In this document: positions 26,501 to 35,682 of the stretch, piece after piece
Position numbering within the stretch: position 1 is the first letter of the stretch
Layout of the letters: every line of letters begins with the position of its first letter
Assembly (NCBI RefSeq): GCF_900104305.1
Contig: NZ_FNJC01000001.1
Location: forward strand, 310,001-374,000
Reading direction: 5' to 3'
From: Filomicrobium insigne
Lineage (GTDB): Bacteria > Pseudomonadota > Alphaproteobacteria > Rhizobiales > Hyphomicrobiaceae
DNA length: 64,000 bases
Made by a program: the position numbers and the translations under genes
The notes under the pieces: generated by a model
What the model was told of the DNA's origin: nothing
What the model saw: only the letters and a program-made list of their open reading frames with translations
The model's database searches: none

Positions 26501-28357
26501 ATGAGGGCAAACTGGAGGCGACCTGGGCGGCACAGCACGTGGGTAAGCTTCGCCATTCTGATCGCGGTGATTGGGACCGCGGTTGCGGAACCGGCCCGCG
26601 CCAGCGGTCCGACCCATGGACTATCCGCCTTCGACCAGCTCAAGTATCCGCCTGATTTCAAACACTTCGACTACGTCAATCCCGACGCTCCGAAGGGGGG
26701 GCGCCTTGCCATGATCGGCACGGCCGCGCGCGTCACCTTTGACAGCTTCAATGGATACATTTTGAAGGGCGATCCGGCGCAAGGGCTCGAATACCTGTTC
26801 GATAGCTTGATGGCGCGTGCCCTTGATGAACCCGACGCCGTTTATGGACTGGTAGCGAAATCCGCCGAGGTCGCCGACGATAATCTCTCGGTGGTTTTCC
26901 ATCTTCGCGAAGAAGCAAAGTTCACCGATGGCTCCCCTGTCCGGGCCGAAGACGTTGTGTACTCCTTCGAAGCGCTGACCAAGCTAGGGCATCCCAGCTA
27001 CCGCATCAGCCTGCGCGACGTTACGAAGGCAGAGGCTCTCGATCCGCTGACGGTCAAGTACACGTTCCAAGGCGAACTCACGCGCGATCTGCCCATGACA
27101 GTCGCGGCGCTGCCAATCTTTTCAAAGGCATACTACGAGACACAACCCTTCGACCAAACGACGCTCAAACCGCCGCTTGGCTCGGGCCCCTACAAGATCG
27201 GTCCGTTCAAGGCCGGTACATTCGTCACGTACATACGGCGCGAGGACTATTGGGCCAAAGATCTGCCCGTCAATCGCGGGCAGTACAATTTCGGTGAACT
27301 GCGCTACGAGTATTATCGCGACCGGCAAGCGGAGCTTGAATCTCTTCTCAACGGCTCTTTCGATTTACGCGAAGAGTTTACGAGCGTTAGCTGGGCAACG
27401 GCTTATGATGTTCCCGCCGTGCGAGAGGGCAAGATCATACGCATGTCGCCGGAAGACAGCCGGCCTTCCGGCACGCAGGGCTTCTTCTTCAATACGCGAC
27501 GGAGCAAATTTTCCGACCCGCGAACCAGACATGCAATAGCACTGGCCTTCGATTTCGAGTGGGCCAACAACAACCTGTTTTACAATCTTTACAAACGCAC
27601 CACGAGTTACTTCGAGAACTCGGACATGAAGGCGTCTGGACCGCCAGGCCCTGCGGAGCTCGATCTCCTTGAACCCTACCGAGCCCAGCTTCCGCCCGAG
27701 GTGTTCCAGGAGGCTTACGTCCCACCCGTCAGTGACGGATCGGGTAAGGACCGCAAGCTTTTGCGGCAGGCCGCGGCATTGCTCGATGAAGCCGGATGGA
27801 AGCTCCAGGGTGGTGTCCGCCGTAATGCCAAGGGTGAACCGCTGGAAATTGAATTCCTGACATTCTCGGAAGCGTTTTTGCGGATCATCGGCCCTTATGC
27901 CGAAAATCTGAAACTGCTGGGGATCAATACGTCCACGCGCTTAGTGGACGGCTCGCAATATCAGCGGCGTATCGAGGACTACGATTTCGATATAACGACA
28001 CAACGTCTTGTCTTGCGGCTCACGCCGGGCGTCGAAATCAAGAACTACTGGGGCTCCCAAGCCGCTGAAACCAAAGGAACGCCCAATCTCGCGGGCATAG
28101 CCAATCCGGTTGTCGATGCGATGATCGACAGAGCGCTCACCGCCAAGTCGCGGGCAGATTTGGTTGCGGCGACGCGAGCCATGGACCGGGTCATGCGCGC
28201 CAATCATTATTGGGTCCCGCACTGGTACAAGGCCGAACACAACCTAGCCTTCTGGGACAAATACTCGTGGCCCAAAATCAAACCGAAATACGATCGAGGC
28301 GTTATCGCAACGTGGTGGTATGACGCCGAGAAAGCTGCCAAGCTGCAGCGCAAATAA
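26501..28357 (+). CDS. ABC transporter periplasmic binding protein, family 5 (YejA-like), second copy
   Basis: Second oligopeptide-binding protein, 618 residues, with a Sec signal (VSFAILIAVIGTAVA, cut near PARAS). It shares with the first copy the segments FKHFDYVNPDAPKGG, LREEAKFTDGSPVRAEDVVYSFEAL, PLGSGPYKI and EDYWAKDLPVNRG, so the pair arose by duplication, but the copies are now well diverged and probably bind different peptides. GGAAGAGG lies upstream of ATG 26501. The permeases follow at once. Confidence 0.92.
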   Translation: MRANWRRPGRHSTWVSFAILIAVIGTAVAEPARASGPTHGLSAFDQLKYPPDFKHFDYVNPDAPKGGRLAMIGTAARVTFDSFNGYILKGDPAQGLEYLFDSLMARALDEPDAVYGLVAKSAEVADDNLSVVFHLREEAKFTDGSPVRAEDVVYSFEALTKLGHPSYRISLRDVTKAEALDPLTVKYTFQGELTRDLPMTVAALPIFSKAYYETQPFDQTTLKPPLGSGPYKIGPFKAGTFVTYIRREDYWAKDLPVNRGQYNFGELRYEYYRDRQAELESLLNGSFDLREEFTSVSWATAYDVPAVREGKIIRMSPEDSRPSGTQGFFFNTRRSKFSDPRTRHAIALAFDFEWANNNLFYNLYKRTTSYFENSDMKASGPPGPAELDLLEPYRAQLPPEVFQEAYVPPVSDGSGKDRKLLRQAAALLDEAGWKLQGGVRRNAKGEPLEIEFLTFSEAFLRIIGPYAENLKLLGINTSTRLVDGSQYQRRIEDYDFDITTQRLVLRLTPGVEIKNYWGSQAAETKGTPNLAGIANPVVDAMIDRALTAKSRADLVAATRAMDRVMRANHYWVPHWYKAEHNLAFWDKYSWPKIKPKYDRGVIATWWYDAEKAAKLQRK

Positions 28358-28392
28358 CTCCAACCCTCATTCGAAGGACAGCATCACAGACG

Positions 28393-29511
28393 ATGGGCGC
28401 ATATCTTCTCAAACGCATCGCTCTGATCCTGCCGACGATGTTCGGGATCATGTTCATTAGCTTTGTCATCATCCAGTTCGCTCCTGGCGGGCCAGTCGAA
28501 CGGGTGATTGCGCAATTGACTGGAACGGATGTGTCGATGACCTCGCGCATCTCGGGAACCGGCGGAGATGGGTTGGGTGGCGCCAGCAGCACCCAGACGG
28601 GGCACGGTTCCTCGGAAAGCGTTTCATCGAAATATCGCGGTGCGCAGGGGTTAGATCCCGAATTCGTCAAGAGCCTTGAGAAGCAGTTCGGCTTCGACAA
28701 GCCCGCGCATGAACGCTTTCTGATGATGATGTGGAACTATCTGAGGTTTGATTTCGGGAACAGCTATTTCCGCGATGTACCTGTGCTGGATCTGATTGCT
28801 GAAAAGCTACCGGTATCGATCTCGCTTGGCATCTGGATGACGCTGCTGACGTATCTGATTTCCATTCCTCTCGGCATCCGTAAGGCTGTGAAAGACGGCG
28901 AACCCTTTGACATCTGGACCTCCGGCGTTCTCGTCATCGGCTACGCCGTGCCGGGCTTTTTGGTTGCCGTTCTCCTGCTTGTTCTTTTTGCCGGTTCCTC
29001 ATTCTTCCAGTGGTTCCCTTCGCGGGGGCTGTTCTCGGAAAATTGGGCTCAGCTTTCGCTGTGGGGTAAAATTCTAGACTATTTCTGGCACCTGACGCTG
29101 CCAATCATCGCGATGGCGATTGGCGCCTTCACGACGATGACGTTCCTGACCAAGAACTCGTTCCTCGATGAAATCCGAAAGCAATACGTGCTGACCGCGC
29201 GCTCGAAGGGCCTCAGCGAACATCAGGTGCTGTACCGGCATATCTTCCGCAACGCGATGCTCTTGATCATCGCTGGCTTTCCCGGTGCGTTCATTCACGC
29301 GTTCTTCTCGGGCAGCCTGCTGATCGAAACGATTTTTTCCTTGGATGGCCTCGGCCTTTTAGCTTTCGAGTCCATCGACAAACGCGACTACCCAGTGGTG
29401 TTCGCGACACTCTACATCTTCGCTTTGCTTGGATTGGTGGTGAACATCATCTCTGACTTCGTTTACACCATGGTCGACCCCCGCATCGATTTCGAAAGCC
29501 GGGAGGTATAG
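28393..29511 (+). CDS. yejB: Peptide ABC transporter permease (YejB-like)
   Basis: Inner-membrane permease of 372 residues. It starts MGAYLLKRIALILPTMFGIMF, a family-typical first helix, followed by a large periplasmic stretch (about 50-115). Five further helices follow, with the EAA-type loop LTARSKGLSEHQVLYRHIFRNA near 270-292 that contacts the ATPase. It lies 35 bases after the binding protein and 3 bases before the second permease. The extended insertion rich in glycine and serine (about 55-78) is longer than in E. coli YejB. Confidence 0.93.
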   Translation: MGAYLLKRIALILPTMFGIMFISFVIIQFAPGGPVERVIAQLTGTDVSMTSRISGTGGDGLGGASSTQTGHGSSESVSSKYRGAQGLDPEFVKSLEKQFGFDKPAHERFLMMMWNYLRFDFGNSYFRDVPVLDLIAEKLPVSISLGIWMTLLTYLISIPLGIRKAVKDGEPFDIWTSGVLVIGYAVPGFLVAVLLLVLFAGSSFFQWFPSRGLFSENWAQLSLWGKILDYFWHLTLPIIAMAIGAFTTMTFLTKNSFLDEIRKQYVLTARSKGLSEHQVLYRHIFRNAMLLIIAGFPGAFIHAFFSGSLLIETIFSLDGLGLLAFESIDKRDYPVVFATLYIFALLGLVVNIISDFVYTMVDPRIDFESREV

Positions 29512-29514
29512 GCC

Positions 29515-30720
29515 GTGGATGCACTCAACGAAGAAGAACGCGACGTCGCAGCGGCGACACCAACGGGCGGCTCATTCGCCTTGTTCGCGCCGATCTCGCG
29601 ACGGCTGAAGCCAACGCCAGTCAACATCCGTCGTTGGCAGAACTTCAAAGCCAACAAACGCGGGTATTGGAGCCTCTGGCTCTTCCTGGTCCTGTTTTTC
29701 ATTTCGCTCTTCGCAGAGTTCATCGCCAACGACCGACCGATCCTCGTCAGCTACAAAGGCGAGTTGCTGGCTCCGATCTTTATCGACTATCCGGAAGAGA
29801 AGTTCGGGGGCTTCTTGGCGATCACCGACTATCGAGACCCCGTAATCATCGAAGAGATCGAAGCTCACGGCTGGATGCTGTGGCCGCCGATCCGCTATTC
29901 CTACAACACCATCAATCGGGACTATCCGCGCCGTCAGGGCCCAGACGGCCTCTGCCTCGGATACCCCGCACCTCCGCCTTGGGCGTCGCGCGCACCCTTG
30001 TGTGAGACGACGCCGGAGCAGCTCGCGCGCTTCAATAATATTTGGAATACAAACTGGCTGGGGCTCGACAACCAAGGGCGAGACGTGTTGGCGCGCGTCA
30101 TATACGGCTTCCGGGTTTCAGTGCTCTTCGGGCTTATCCTCACCATCCTATCGTCCGCGATTGGCGTGGGGGCCGGCGCGGCACAAGGCTATTTCGGTGG
30201 CCGAGTCGACCTCATTTTTCAACGCATGCTGGAGATCTGGTCGTCGATCCCATCGTTGTTCGTTCTGTTGATCATCTCGTCGGTTCTAGTGCCCGGGTTC
30301 TGGACGCTTCTTGGTACATTGCTGTTGTTCCAGTGGGTGTCACTGGTGGGAGTGGTGCGTGCCGAGTTTCTGCGGGCCCGAAACTACGAATACATCACAG
30401 CCGCGCGTGCGCTTGGGCTCTCGAACGTCAGCATCATGTGGAAACACATGCTGCCCAACGCGATGGTCGCAACGCTCACGTTCCTTCCGTTCCAACTTTC
30501 CGGATCAATATCGGCGCTGACCGCGCTGGACTTCCTGGGCTTGGGACTACCACCGGGTTCTGCCTCGCTCGGGGAGCTTCTCTTGCAGGGCAAGAAGCAT
30601 TTGGAAGCTCCCTGGCTGGGACTTACGGGCTTCTTTGCGCTGGCCATCATGCTGTCGCTGCTCATCTTCATCGGTGAAGCCGTGCGCGATGCCTTAGATC
30701 CTAGAAAAACCTTCAGGTAG
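29515..30720 (+). CDS. yejE: Peptide ABC transporter permease (YejE-like)
   Basis: Second permease subunit, 401 residues, starting with GTG at 29515. After an N-terminal arm and first helix (about 56-75), a long periplasmic segment (about 75-190) characteristic of YejE precedes NWLGLDNQGRDVLARVIYGFR near 178. The ATPase-contact loop is YITAARALGLSNVSIMWKHMLPNA near 290-315. The stop shares one base with the next start, so the three transporter genes are translationally coupled. Confidence 0.93.
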   Translation: MDALNEEERDVAAATPTGGSFALFAPISRRLKPTPVNIRRWQNFKANKRGYWSLWLFLVLFFISLFAEFIANDRPILVSYKGELLAPIFIDYPEEKFGGFLAITDYRDPVIIEEIEAHGWMLWPPIRYSYNTINRDYPRRQGPDGLCLGYPAPPPWASRAPLCETTPEQLARFNNIWNTNWLGLDNQGRDVLARVIYGFRVSVLFGLILTILSSAIGVGAGAAQGYFGGRVDLIFQRMLEIWSSIPSLFVLLIISSVLVPGFWTLLGTLLLFQWVSLVGVVRAEFLRARNYEYITAARALGLSNVSIMWKHMLPNAMVATLTFLPFQLSGSISALTALDFLGLGLPPGSASLGELLLQGKKHLEAPWLGLTGFFALAIMLSLLIFIGEAVRDALDPRKTFR

Positions 30721-32369
30721 TGGCCAACGACATGAACCACGTCGAAACCCTTGTTCAGGTCCGCCACCTCTCCGTTGCCTTCAAGTCCGGAGAGGAGACA
30801 AAGGTCGCCGTCGACCGCGTCTCCTTCAAGATTGGTAAGGGCGAGGCCGTGGCGCTCGTTGGAGAATCCGGCTCCGGTAAAACGGTGTCGGCACTGTCTA
30901 TTCTTCGCCTCCTGCCTTACCCGGCAGCATCGCATCCGACGGGCGAGATCTTCTTTCGCGGCAAGAACCTGCTGGCTGCCTCCGAAGATGAAATGCATGG
31001 CATTCGTGGTGCCCGTATTTCCATCATCTTCCAAGAGCCGATGACTTCGCTCAATCCGCTGCACACGATCGAAAAGCAGGTGGGCGAAGTCCTCAAGATT
31101 CACCGTGGAATGGATGACAAAGCGGTGCGTGCCCGCGTGCTAGAGCTACTGCACAAGGTCGGGATCAACGAACCGGAAAAACGACTCAACGCTTATCCGC
31201 ATCAGCTCTCGGGTGGCCAACGTCAACGCGTCATGATCGCGATGGCGTTAGCTAACGAGCCAGACCTCCTGATCGCGGACGAACCAACGACCGCCCTCGA
31301 CGTTACGATTCAAGCCCAGATCCTCGAACTCCTGAAGAGCCTATCGCGGGAAATGGGTATGGCCCTGCTTCTCATCACCCACGACCTTGGGATCGTGAGG
31401 AAGATGGCCCAGCGCGTCTACGTTATGAAGTCTGGCAAGATCGTAGAAGAGGGCCCTACCGAAGCTCTGTTCAATGATCCGCAACACGCTTACACGCAGC
31501 AACTGCTCGCCGCCGAACCCAAAGGTGAACCCGCCCCATCGGACGAGCGTGCTCCGGTGGTGATAGAGACGGACAACCTCAAGGTCTGGTTTCCGATTAA
31601 GTCGGGTTTGCTCCGGCGCACCGTTGACCACGTCAAGGCTGTCGATGGGCTGTCTCTGAAACTGCGCGAAGGCCAGACGTTGGGTGTCGTGGGGGAGTCA
31701 GGGTCCGGCAAGACGACCTTGGGATTGGCGTTGCTGCGGCTCATCTCATCTGAAGGCCCGATAGCGTATATTGGCAAACGGATTGACGGGCTGAACTCTC
31801 GCCAGATGCGCCCCCTTCGTAAAGACATGCAGATTGTTTTCCAGGACCCCTACGGCTCATTATCACCGCGCCTCTCGGTGAGCCAAATCATCGAAGAAGG
31901 GCTGCTCATTCAACAGCCGAGTTTGAATTACGACCAGCGGCGCGAGCGTATCGGGCAAGCCCTGGAAGAGGTCGGCCTCGATGAAAACAGCCAGGACCGC
32001 TACCCACACGAGTTTTCAGGCGGGCAGCGTCAGCGCATCGCGATTGCGCGGGCCATGGTGCTCAAACCGAAGTTCGTCATGCTCGATGAACCAACGAGCG
32101 CGTTGGACATGAGCGTGCAGGCACAGATTGTTGATCTGCTTCGAGATCTTCAGAAGCGGCGCAATCTCGCGTATCTCTTCATATCCCACGACCTTCGGGT
32201 CGTTCGGGCTTTGTGCAGTTACATCATAGTCATGCGCAACGGGAAAGTGGTGGAAGAGGGGCCGTCCGAGCGGGTCTTCAAAGAACCAAAGGAAGCTTAC
32301 ACCCGTGCGCTTCTCGCTGCAGCGCTCAATCTTGAAGTCGTTCACGAAGAAGCCTTGAGCGACAATTAA
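30720..32369 (+). CDS. yejF: Peptide ABC transporter ATP-binding protein with two ATPase domains (YejF-like)
   Basis: Protein of 549 residues fusing both nucleotide-binding domains. The first has Walker A GESGSGKTVS, signature LSGGQRQRVMIAM and Walker B LLIADEPTTALD; the second has GESGSGKTTL, FSGGQRQRIAIAR and VMLDEPTSALD. Both are intact, so ATP is likely hydrolysed at two sites. The start is GTG at 30720, overlapping the preceding stop by one base; ATG 30732 is possible. It ends the yej operon. Confidence 0.93.
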   Translation: MANDMNHVETLVQVRHLSVAFKSGEETKVAVDRVSFKIGKGEAVALVGESGSGKTVSALSILRLLPYPAASHPTGEIFFRGKNLLAASEDEMHGIRGARISIIFQEPMTSLNPLHTIEKQVGEVLKIHRGMDDKAVRARVLELLHKVGINEPEKRLNAYPHQLSGGQRQRVMIAMALANEPDLLIADEPTTALDVTIQAQILELLKSLSREMGMALLLITHDLGIVRKMAQRVYVMKSGKIVEEGPTEALFNDPQHAYTQQLLAAEPKGEPAPSDERAPVVIETDNLKVWFPIKSGLLRRTVDHVKAVDGLSLKLREGQTLGVVGESGSGKTTLGLALLRLISSEGPIAYIGKRIDGLNSRQMRPLRKDMQIVFQDPYGSLSPRLSVSQIIEEGLLIQQPSLNYDQRRERIGQALEEVGLDENSQDRYPHEFSGGQRQRIAIARAMVLKPKFVMLDEPTSALDMSVQAQIVDLLRDLQKRRNLAYLFISHDLRVVRALCSYIIVMRNGKVVEEGPSERVFKEPKEAYTRALLAAALNLEVVHEEALSDN

Positions 32370-32411
32370 GCTTGCTCCGCAGTTTTCGTAGATGAGCCGC
32401 CGGAGATAACG

Positions 32412-33050
32412 ATGGATGGGAATAGCAGTGATTTAATCCATTACCATGCCCCGCGAACCCGATCGGGGGCGATCCGTTGGCTGTTCGCAGAACTGGACGT
32501 CCCGCACGACCTCAAGCTGATGAATCTGGCCAAAGGAGACCATAAGACGCCAGAGTTCCTGGGCATCAATCCGATGGGCAAGGTGCCCACCGTGGTTCAC
32601 AAGGGGGTTGTTATTACCGAGGCCCCAGCAATCTGTGCTTATCTCGCTGATGCGTTTCCGGCTGCCGGCTTAGCACCTGCTACGGATGATCCGGCACGGG
32701 GCCGCTATTTTAGAGCCCTGTTCTTCTATTCGGGTTGTGTCGAACCGGCCGCTGGGGATCGTGCGTTGAAGCGTGAGCCGGGACCTTCTAGCCAAGTCGG
32801 CTATGGCACATTTGAATCGATGATCGAGGGACTGAAAGACATTATCGGTTCAGGCCCCTACATCTTGGGCGAGCGTTTTACGGCTGCCGACGTCATGCTT
32901 GGCGCGGGTGTTGGATACCTAAGCGACTTCGGGCTGCTTCCTAAGGATCCCGTTTTGAGCAGCTACGTTGCGCGCGTTCGTGCACGGCCGAAGTATGCCC
33001 GCACCACGGCGGAAGAAGAAACGTTGTTGGCAAAGCTCGCGGCTGAGTGA
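32412..33050 (+). CDS. Glutathione S-transferase family protein
   Basis: Cytosolic protein of 212 residues. The thioredoxin-like domain reads IHYHAPRTRSGAIRWLFAELDVPHD and keeps the cis-proline region GKVPTVVHKGVVITEAPAICAYL near 57-80, where the glutathione gamma-glutamyl group binds. The helical domain has GERFTAADVMLGAGV near 157-172. The usual catalytic serine/tyrosine position holds RTRSG, so the class is beta/theta-like or uncertain. It lies 42 bases after yejF; no link with peptide import is evident. Confidence 0.88.
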   Translation: MDGNSSDLIHYHAPRTRSGAIRWLFAELDVPHDLKLMNLAKGDHKTPEFLGINPMGKVPTVVHKGVVITEAPAICAYLADAFPAAGLAPATDDPARGRYFRALFFYSGCVEPAAGDRALKREPGPSSQVGYGTFESMIEGLKDIIGSGPYILGERFTAADVMLGAGVGYLSDFGLLPKDPVLSSYVARVRARPKYARTTAEEETLLAKLAAE

Positions 33051-33054
33051 GCGT

Positions 33055-33981
33055 TTAGGCCGTGACAGACGTCAGGCGTTTGATGGCAGTAATCTTCGAA
33101 CCGCCTCTGGCTATCCGTTCCACGGCTTCAGGCAATGTTTCGACGGTGACCGCCATGTGATGCGCATTGGCATGCAGCAGCATGATGCCGTCCACCAAGA
33201 TGCCGACATGGCCTGCCCAGAAAATCAGGTCGCCGCGCAGAAGACCATCAAGATCCTCCGGGACCAAAACGTTGGCACCCAGTTCCGCCTGCTGCATGTC
33301 GCTGTCGCGCGGAGCGGATATTCCTGCCGCTTCAAGGGACAATTGAACCAGTCCCGAACAATCAATTCCCAATCGCGTTCGGCCGCCCCAAAGATAAGGC
33401 GTGCCAATAAAGCGCTCGGCGACTTCGACGAAATCGCGTGAAAATGCACCTTCTTCGGCAACGTGCCGCGAAACTACGTAGCCGCCCGTTTTCAGCTTGC
33501 AGAACTGTTCGTCCATGTCGGCAATGGCGAAACCGCTATTCAGGCTGAGATGGGTCAACGGCGGTGATTTGATGTCTGGTTCGGGATAGATGAACGTGCC
33601 AAGCGCACGGACCTTGTGCGTAGGCCATTCGACGTTCTCGGACAAAGCATCGGCGCGCACATAGCCCACATAACGATCGCGCACGAGTTGCACCCACGCC
33701 CAACCATCCGCAACGTCATAGACGACGACCACTTCGCCAAACAGCGCTTCTGTGTCGACCGGCGCGTTCGGCTGCGGATGGCGCCGCACCATTACGCTGG
33801 TGTGGCGGACCTGGGCCCAGTCGCCATCGACGTAGCGCGGGGCTTGGACCAGATTGCGTATGTTGTTCGCCGCAAGATCCTCGCGATAAGCATTGCGACG
33901 AGGATCGAGCATGTTCTCACCGGATGCAGGCACCTGAGGTTCCGGCTTCACAACCAAATCGGTGGTGGTCGTCGTGCTCAC
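33055..33981 (-). CDS. NlpC/P60 (C40) cysteine peptidase with SH3 domains
   Basis: Protein of 308 residues, probably cytoplasmic as no signal peptide is seen. Residues of about 50-180 form two bacterial SH3 domains (VMVRRHPQPNAPVDTEALFGE...YVRADAL). The C40 domain has PYLWGGRTRLGIDCSGLVQ with the catalytic cysteine near 207, GDLIFWAGHVGILVDG with the histidine near 258, and HANAHH as third site. This order matches dipeptidyl-peptidase VI (YkfC) enzymes that cut gamma-D-glutamyl bonds in murein peptides. It overlaps the aminopeptidase gene by ATGA. Confidence 0.92.
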   Translation of the reverse strand: MSTTTTTDLVVKPEPQVPASGENMLDPRRNAYREDLAANNIRNLVQAPRYVDGDWAQVRHTSVMVRRHPQPNAPVDTEALFGEVVVVYDVADGWAWVQLVRDRYVGYVRADALSENVEWPTHKVRALGTFIYPEPDIKSPPLTHLSLNSGFAIADMDEQFCKLKTGGYVVSRHVAEEGAFSRDFVEVAERFIGTPYLWGGRTRLGIDCSGLVQLSLEAAGISAPRDSDMQQAELGANVLVPEDLDGLLRGDLIFWAGHVGILVDGIMLLHANAHHMAVTVETLPEAVERIARGGSKITAIKRLTSVTA

Positions 33982-35438
33982 GAGATCGTCTCCCGTCTAA
34001 GAGCTTCAAACACAGCACGTGCAGATTGCGGCTCGCCGCCTTTCGGTCCCAATGGTCGCGCGGAGGGCCGCCAACCATACAGATCGATATGGGCATAGCG
34101 ACGGGCCCGGGAAACGAAGCGATTCAGAAACAGAGCCGCCGTGATTGCTCCGGCAAAGGGCCCATCTGAGACGTTATTCATATCGGCAACTTCGCTTTCG
34201 AGGTTGCGTTCGTAACCCGGCCAGAACGGCATGCGCCAAACAGGATCACCCAAAGCTTGCCCTTGAGCCAACACGGATTGGGCAAATCTGTCATCATTGC
34301 AGAATAATGCCGGCAAATCTGGCCCTAATGCGACACGCGCCGCGCCGGTCAAAGTCGCAAGAGAAACAGTGAGGTCCGGCGACTCTTCGTCAGCGAGACT
34401 CAAGGCATCGGCCAGGACGAGTCGCCCCTCGGCGTCCGTATTTCCGATTTCGACGGTGCGACCTGAACGGCTTGTGAGTACGTCGCTAGGGCGAAAGGCA
34501 TTGCCTGCAACAGAGTTTTCGGCGGCGGGAATAAGGATGCGTAGGCGAATATTGAGTCCTGCCGACATGATCATATGGCCGATGGACAAGGCAGTCGCTG
34601 CGCCTCCCATGTCCTTCTTCATCAACAGCATACCAGCTGCCGGTTTGAGGTCGAGGCCGCCAGTATCGAAGCAGATGCCCTTGCCGACCAGGCAGATCAA
34701 CGGTGTGTCGGAGCCAGCGGTGGGCGGTTGCCAGCGCAGATCGATCAACCGTGGCGCTCGTGTACTTGCACGACCAACGGCGTGGATCATCGGCAGGTTT
34801 GCGGAAAGAAGGTCATCTCCAACGGTCGTTGAAATTTCAGCTTTGTGGCGCGTGGCCAGAGCGCGTGCGGCTGCTTCCAGTTCGTCCGGGCCTAAATCGC
34901 TGGGTGGCGTATTGATCAAATCCCGCCCCAACCAAACCGCTTCGACGATCGCGCGCACCTTTTTAGCGTCCGCGCCGACCGGAATTTGCAGACGCGGTGC
35001 GGGATCAAACTCACCACCACGATAGCGCCGGTAGCGATACGCCCCCAGACCCCAGGCGATGGCCGCTAGTTCATCCGCCTCGCCGGTGCCCGCTAGCGCG
35101 TAGTCACCTGGCGGCAAACTCGCCGCAAGCTGCCCCACGAGAAGATCCGCGGGGCCACACGGCTCTCCCGGTTTGCCGCCGGCTTTTCCTGTGCCAAGTA
35201 CGACGCCCGCAAGTGATCCGTTGTCCGCCGGAAGCAACGCTTGGCGCCGCACGGTGCCCTTAAAGCGCTGCGCTTCGAGCCATCGGACATGAGCCGCATT
35301 GGACGCCACTTTATCGGGTAACGCAGCATCATCGGAAGTCAGCCAAATCGGCGTTCCTGGCGTGAGCTCGGCACCTTCCGCCGAAAAAACCCCATCAACG
35401 TCAGGGATTTGCCACCCGCCAAGTTCGTTTGCGCTCAT
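33978..35438 (-). CDS. Leucyl aminopeptidase family protein (M17)
   Basis: Cytosolic two-zinc aminopeptidase of 486 residues. The catalytic C-terminal domain has LVGKGICFDTGGLDLKPAAGMLLMKKDMGGAA near 250-282 and the M17 signature NTDAEGRLVLADAL near 335-348, with all usual metal-binding aspartates and glutamate visible. It is the first gene of a coupled pair with the NlpC/P60 peptidase, which suggests stepwise breakdown of murein peptides: gamma-bond cleavage, then removal of terminal residues. Start ATG 35438 is the only strong one. Confidence 0.93.
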   Translation of the reverse strand: MSANELGGWQIPDVDGVFSAEGAELTPGTPIWLTSDDAALPDKVASNAAHVRWLEAQRFKGTVRRQALLPADNGSLAGVVLGTGKAGGKPGEPCGPADLLVGQLAASLPPGDYALAGTGEADELAAIAWGLGAYRYRRYRGGEFDPAPRLQIPVGADAKKVRAIVEAVWLGRDLINTPPSDLGPDELEAAARALATRHKAEISTTVGDDLLSANLPMIHAVGRASTRAPRLIDLRWQPPTAGSDTPLICLVGKGICFDTGGLDLKPAAGMLLMKKDMGGAATALSIGHMIMSAGLNIRLRILIPAAENSVAGNAFRPSDVLTSRSGRTVEIGNTDAEGRLVLADALSLADEESPDLTVSLATLTGAARVALGPDLPALFCNDDRFAQSVLAQGQALGDPVWRMPFWPGYERNLESEVADMNNVSDGPFAGAITAALFLNRFVSRARRYAHIDLYGWRPSARPLGPKGGEPQSARAVFEALRRETIS

Positions 35439-35682
35439 AATCGTGCTCCAGCCTTAACTCGTAGCCTCGGTATTCCGGCTTCTCTGTTTGAGCCTTTACC
35501 GCTGACCACTGCGGTTTGTTTCGAGCGCGCAGTCTTAGCACGACTCGCAATGGCAGAGGGGCATGTGGACGCGGCCATGCTCGCCCCGAGTACAATTAAG
35601 CCTTTGTTGACCGGCGTCTCAGATCCTGACGAACAAGCACAGTGATTCGCATCTGCGTGATGTTCATCAAAGGATCAAGTAC

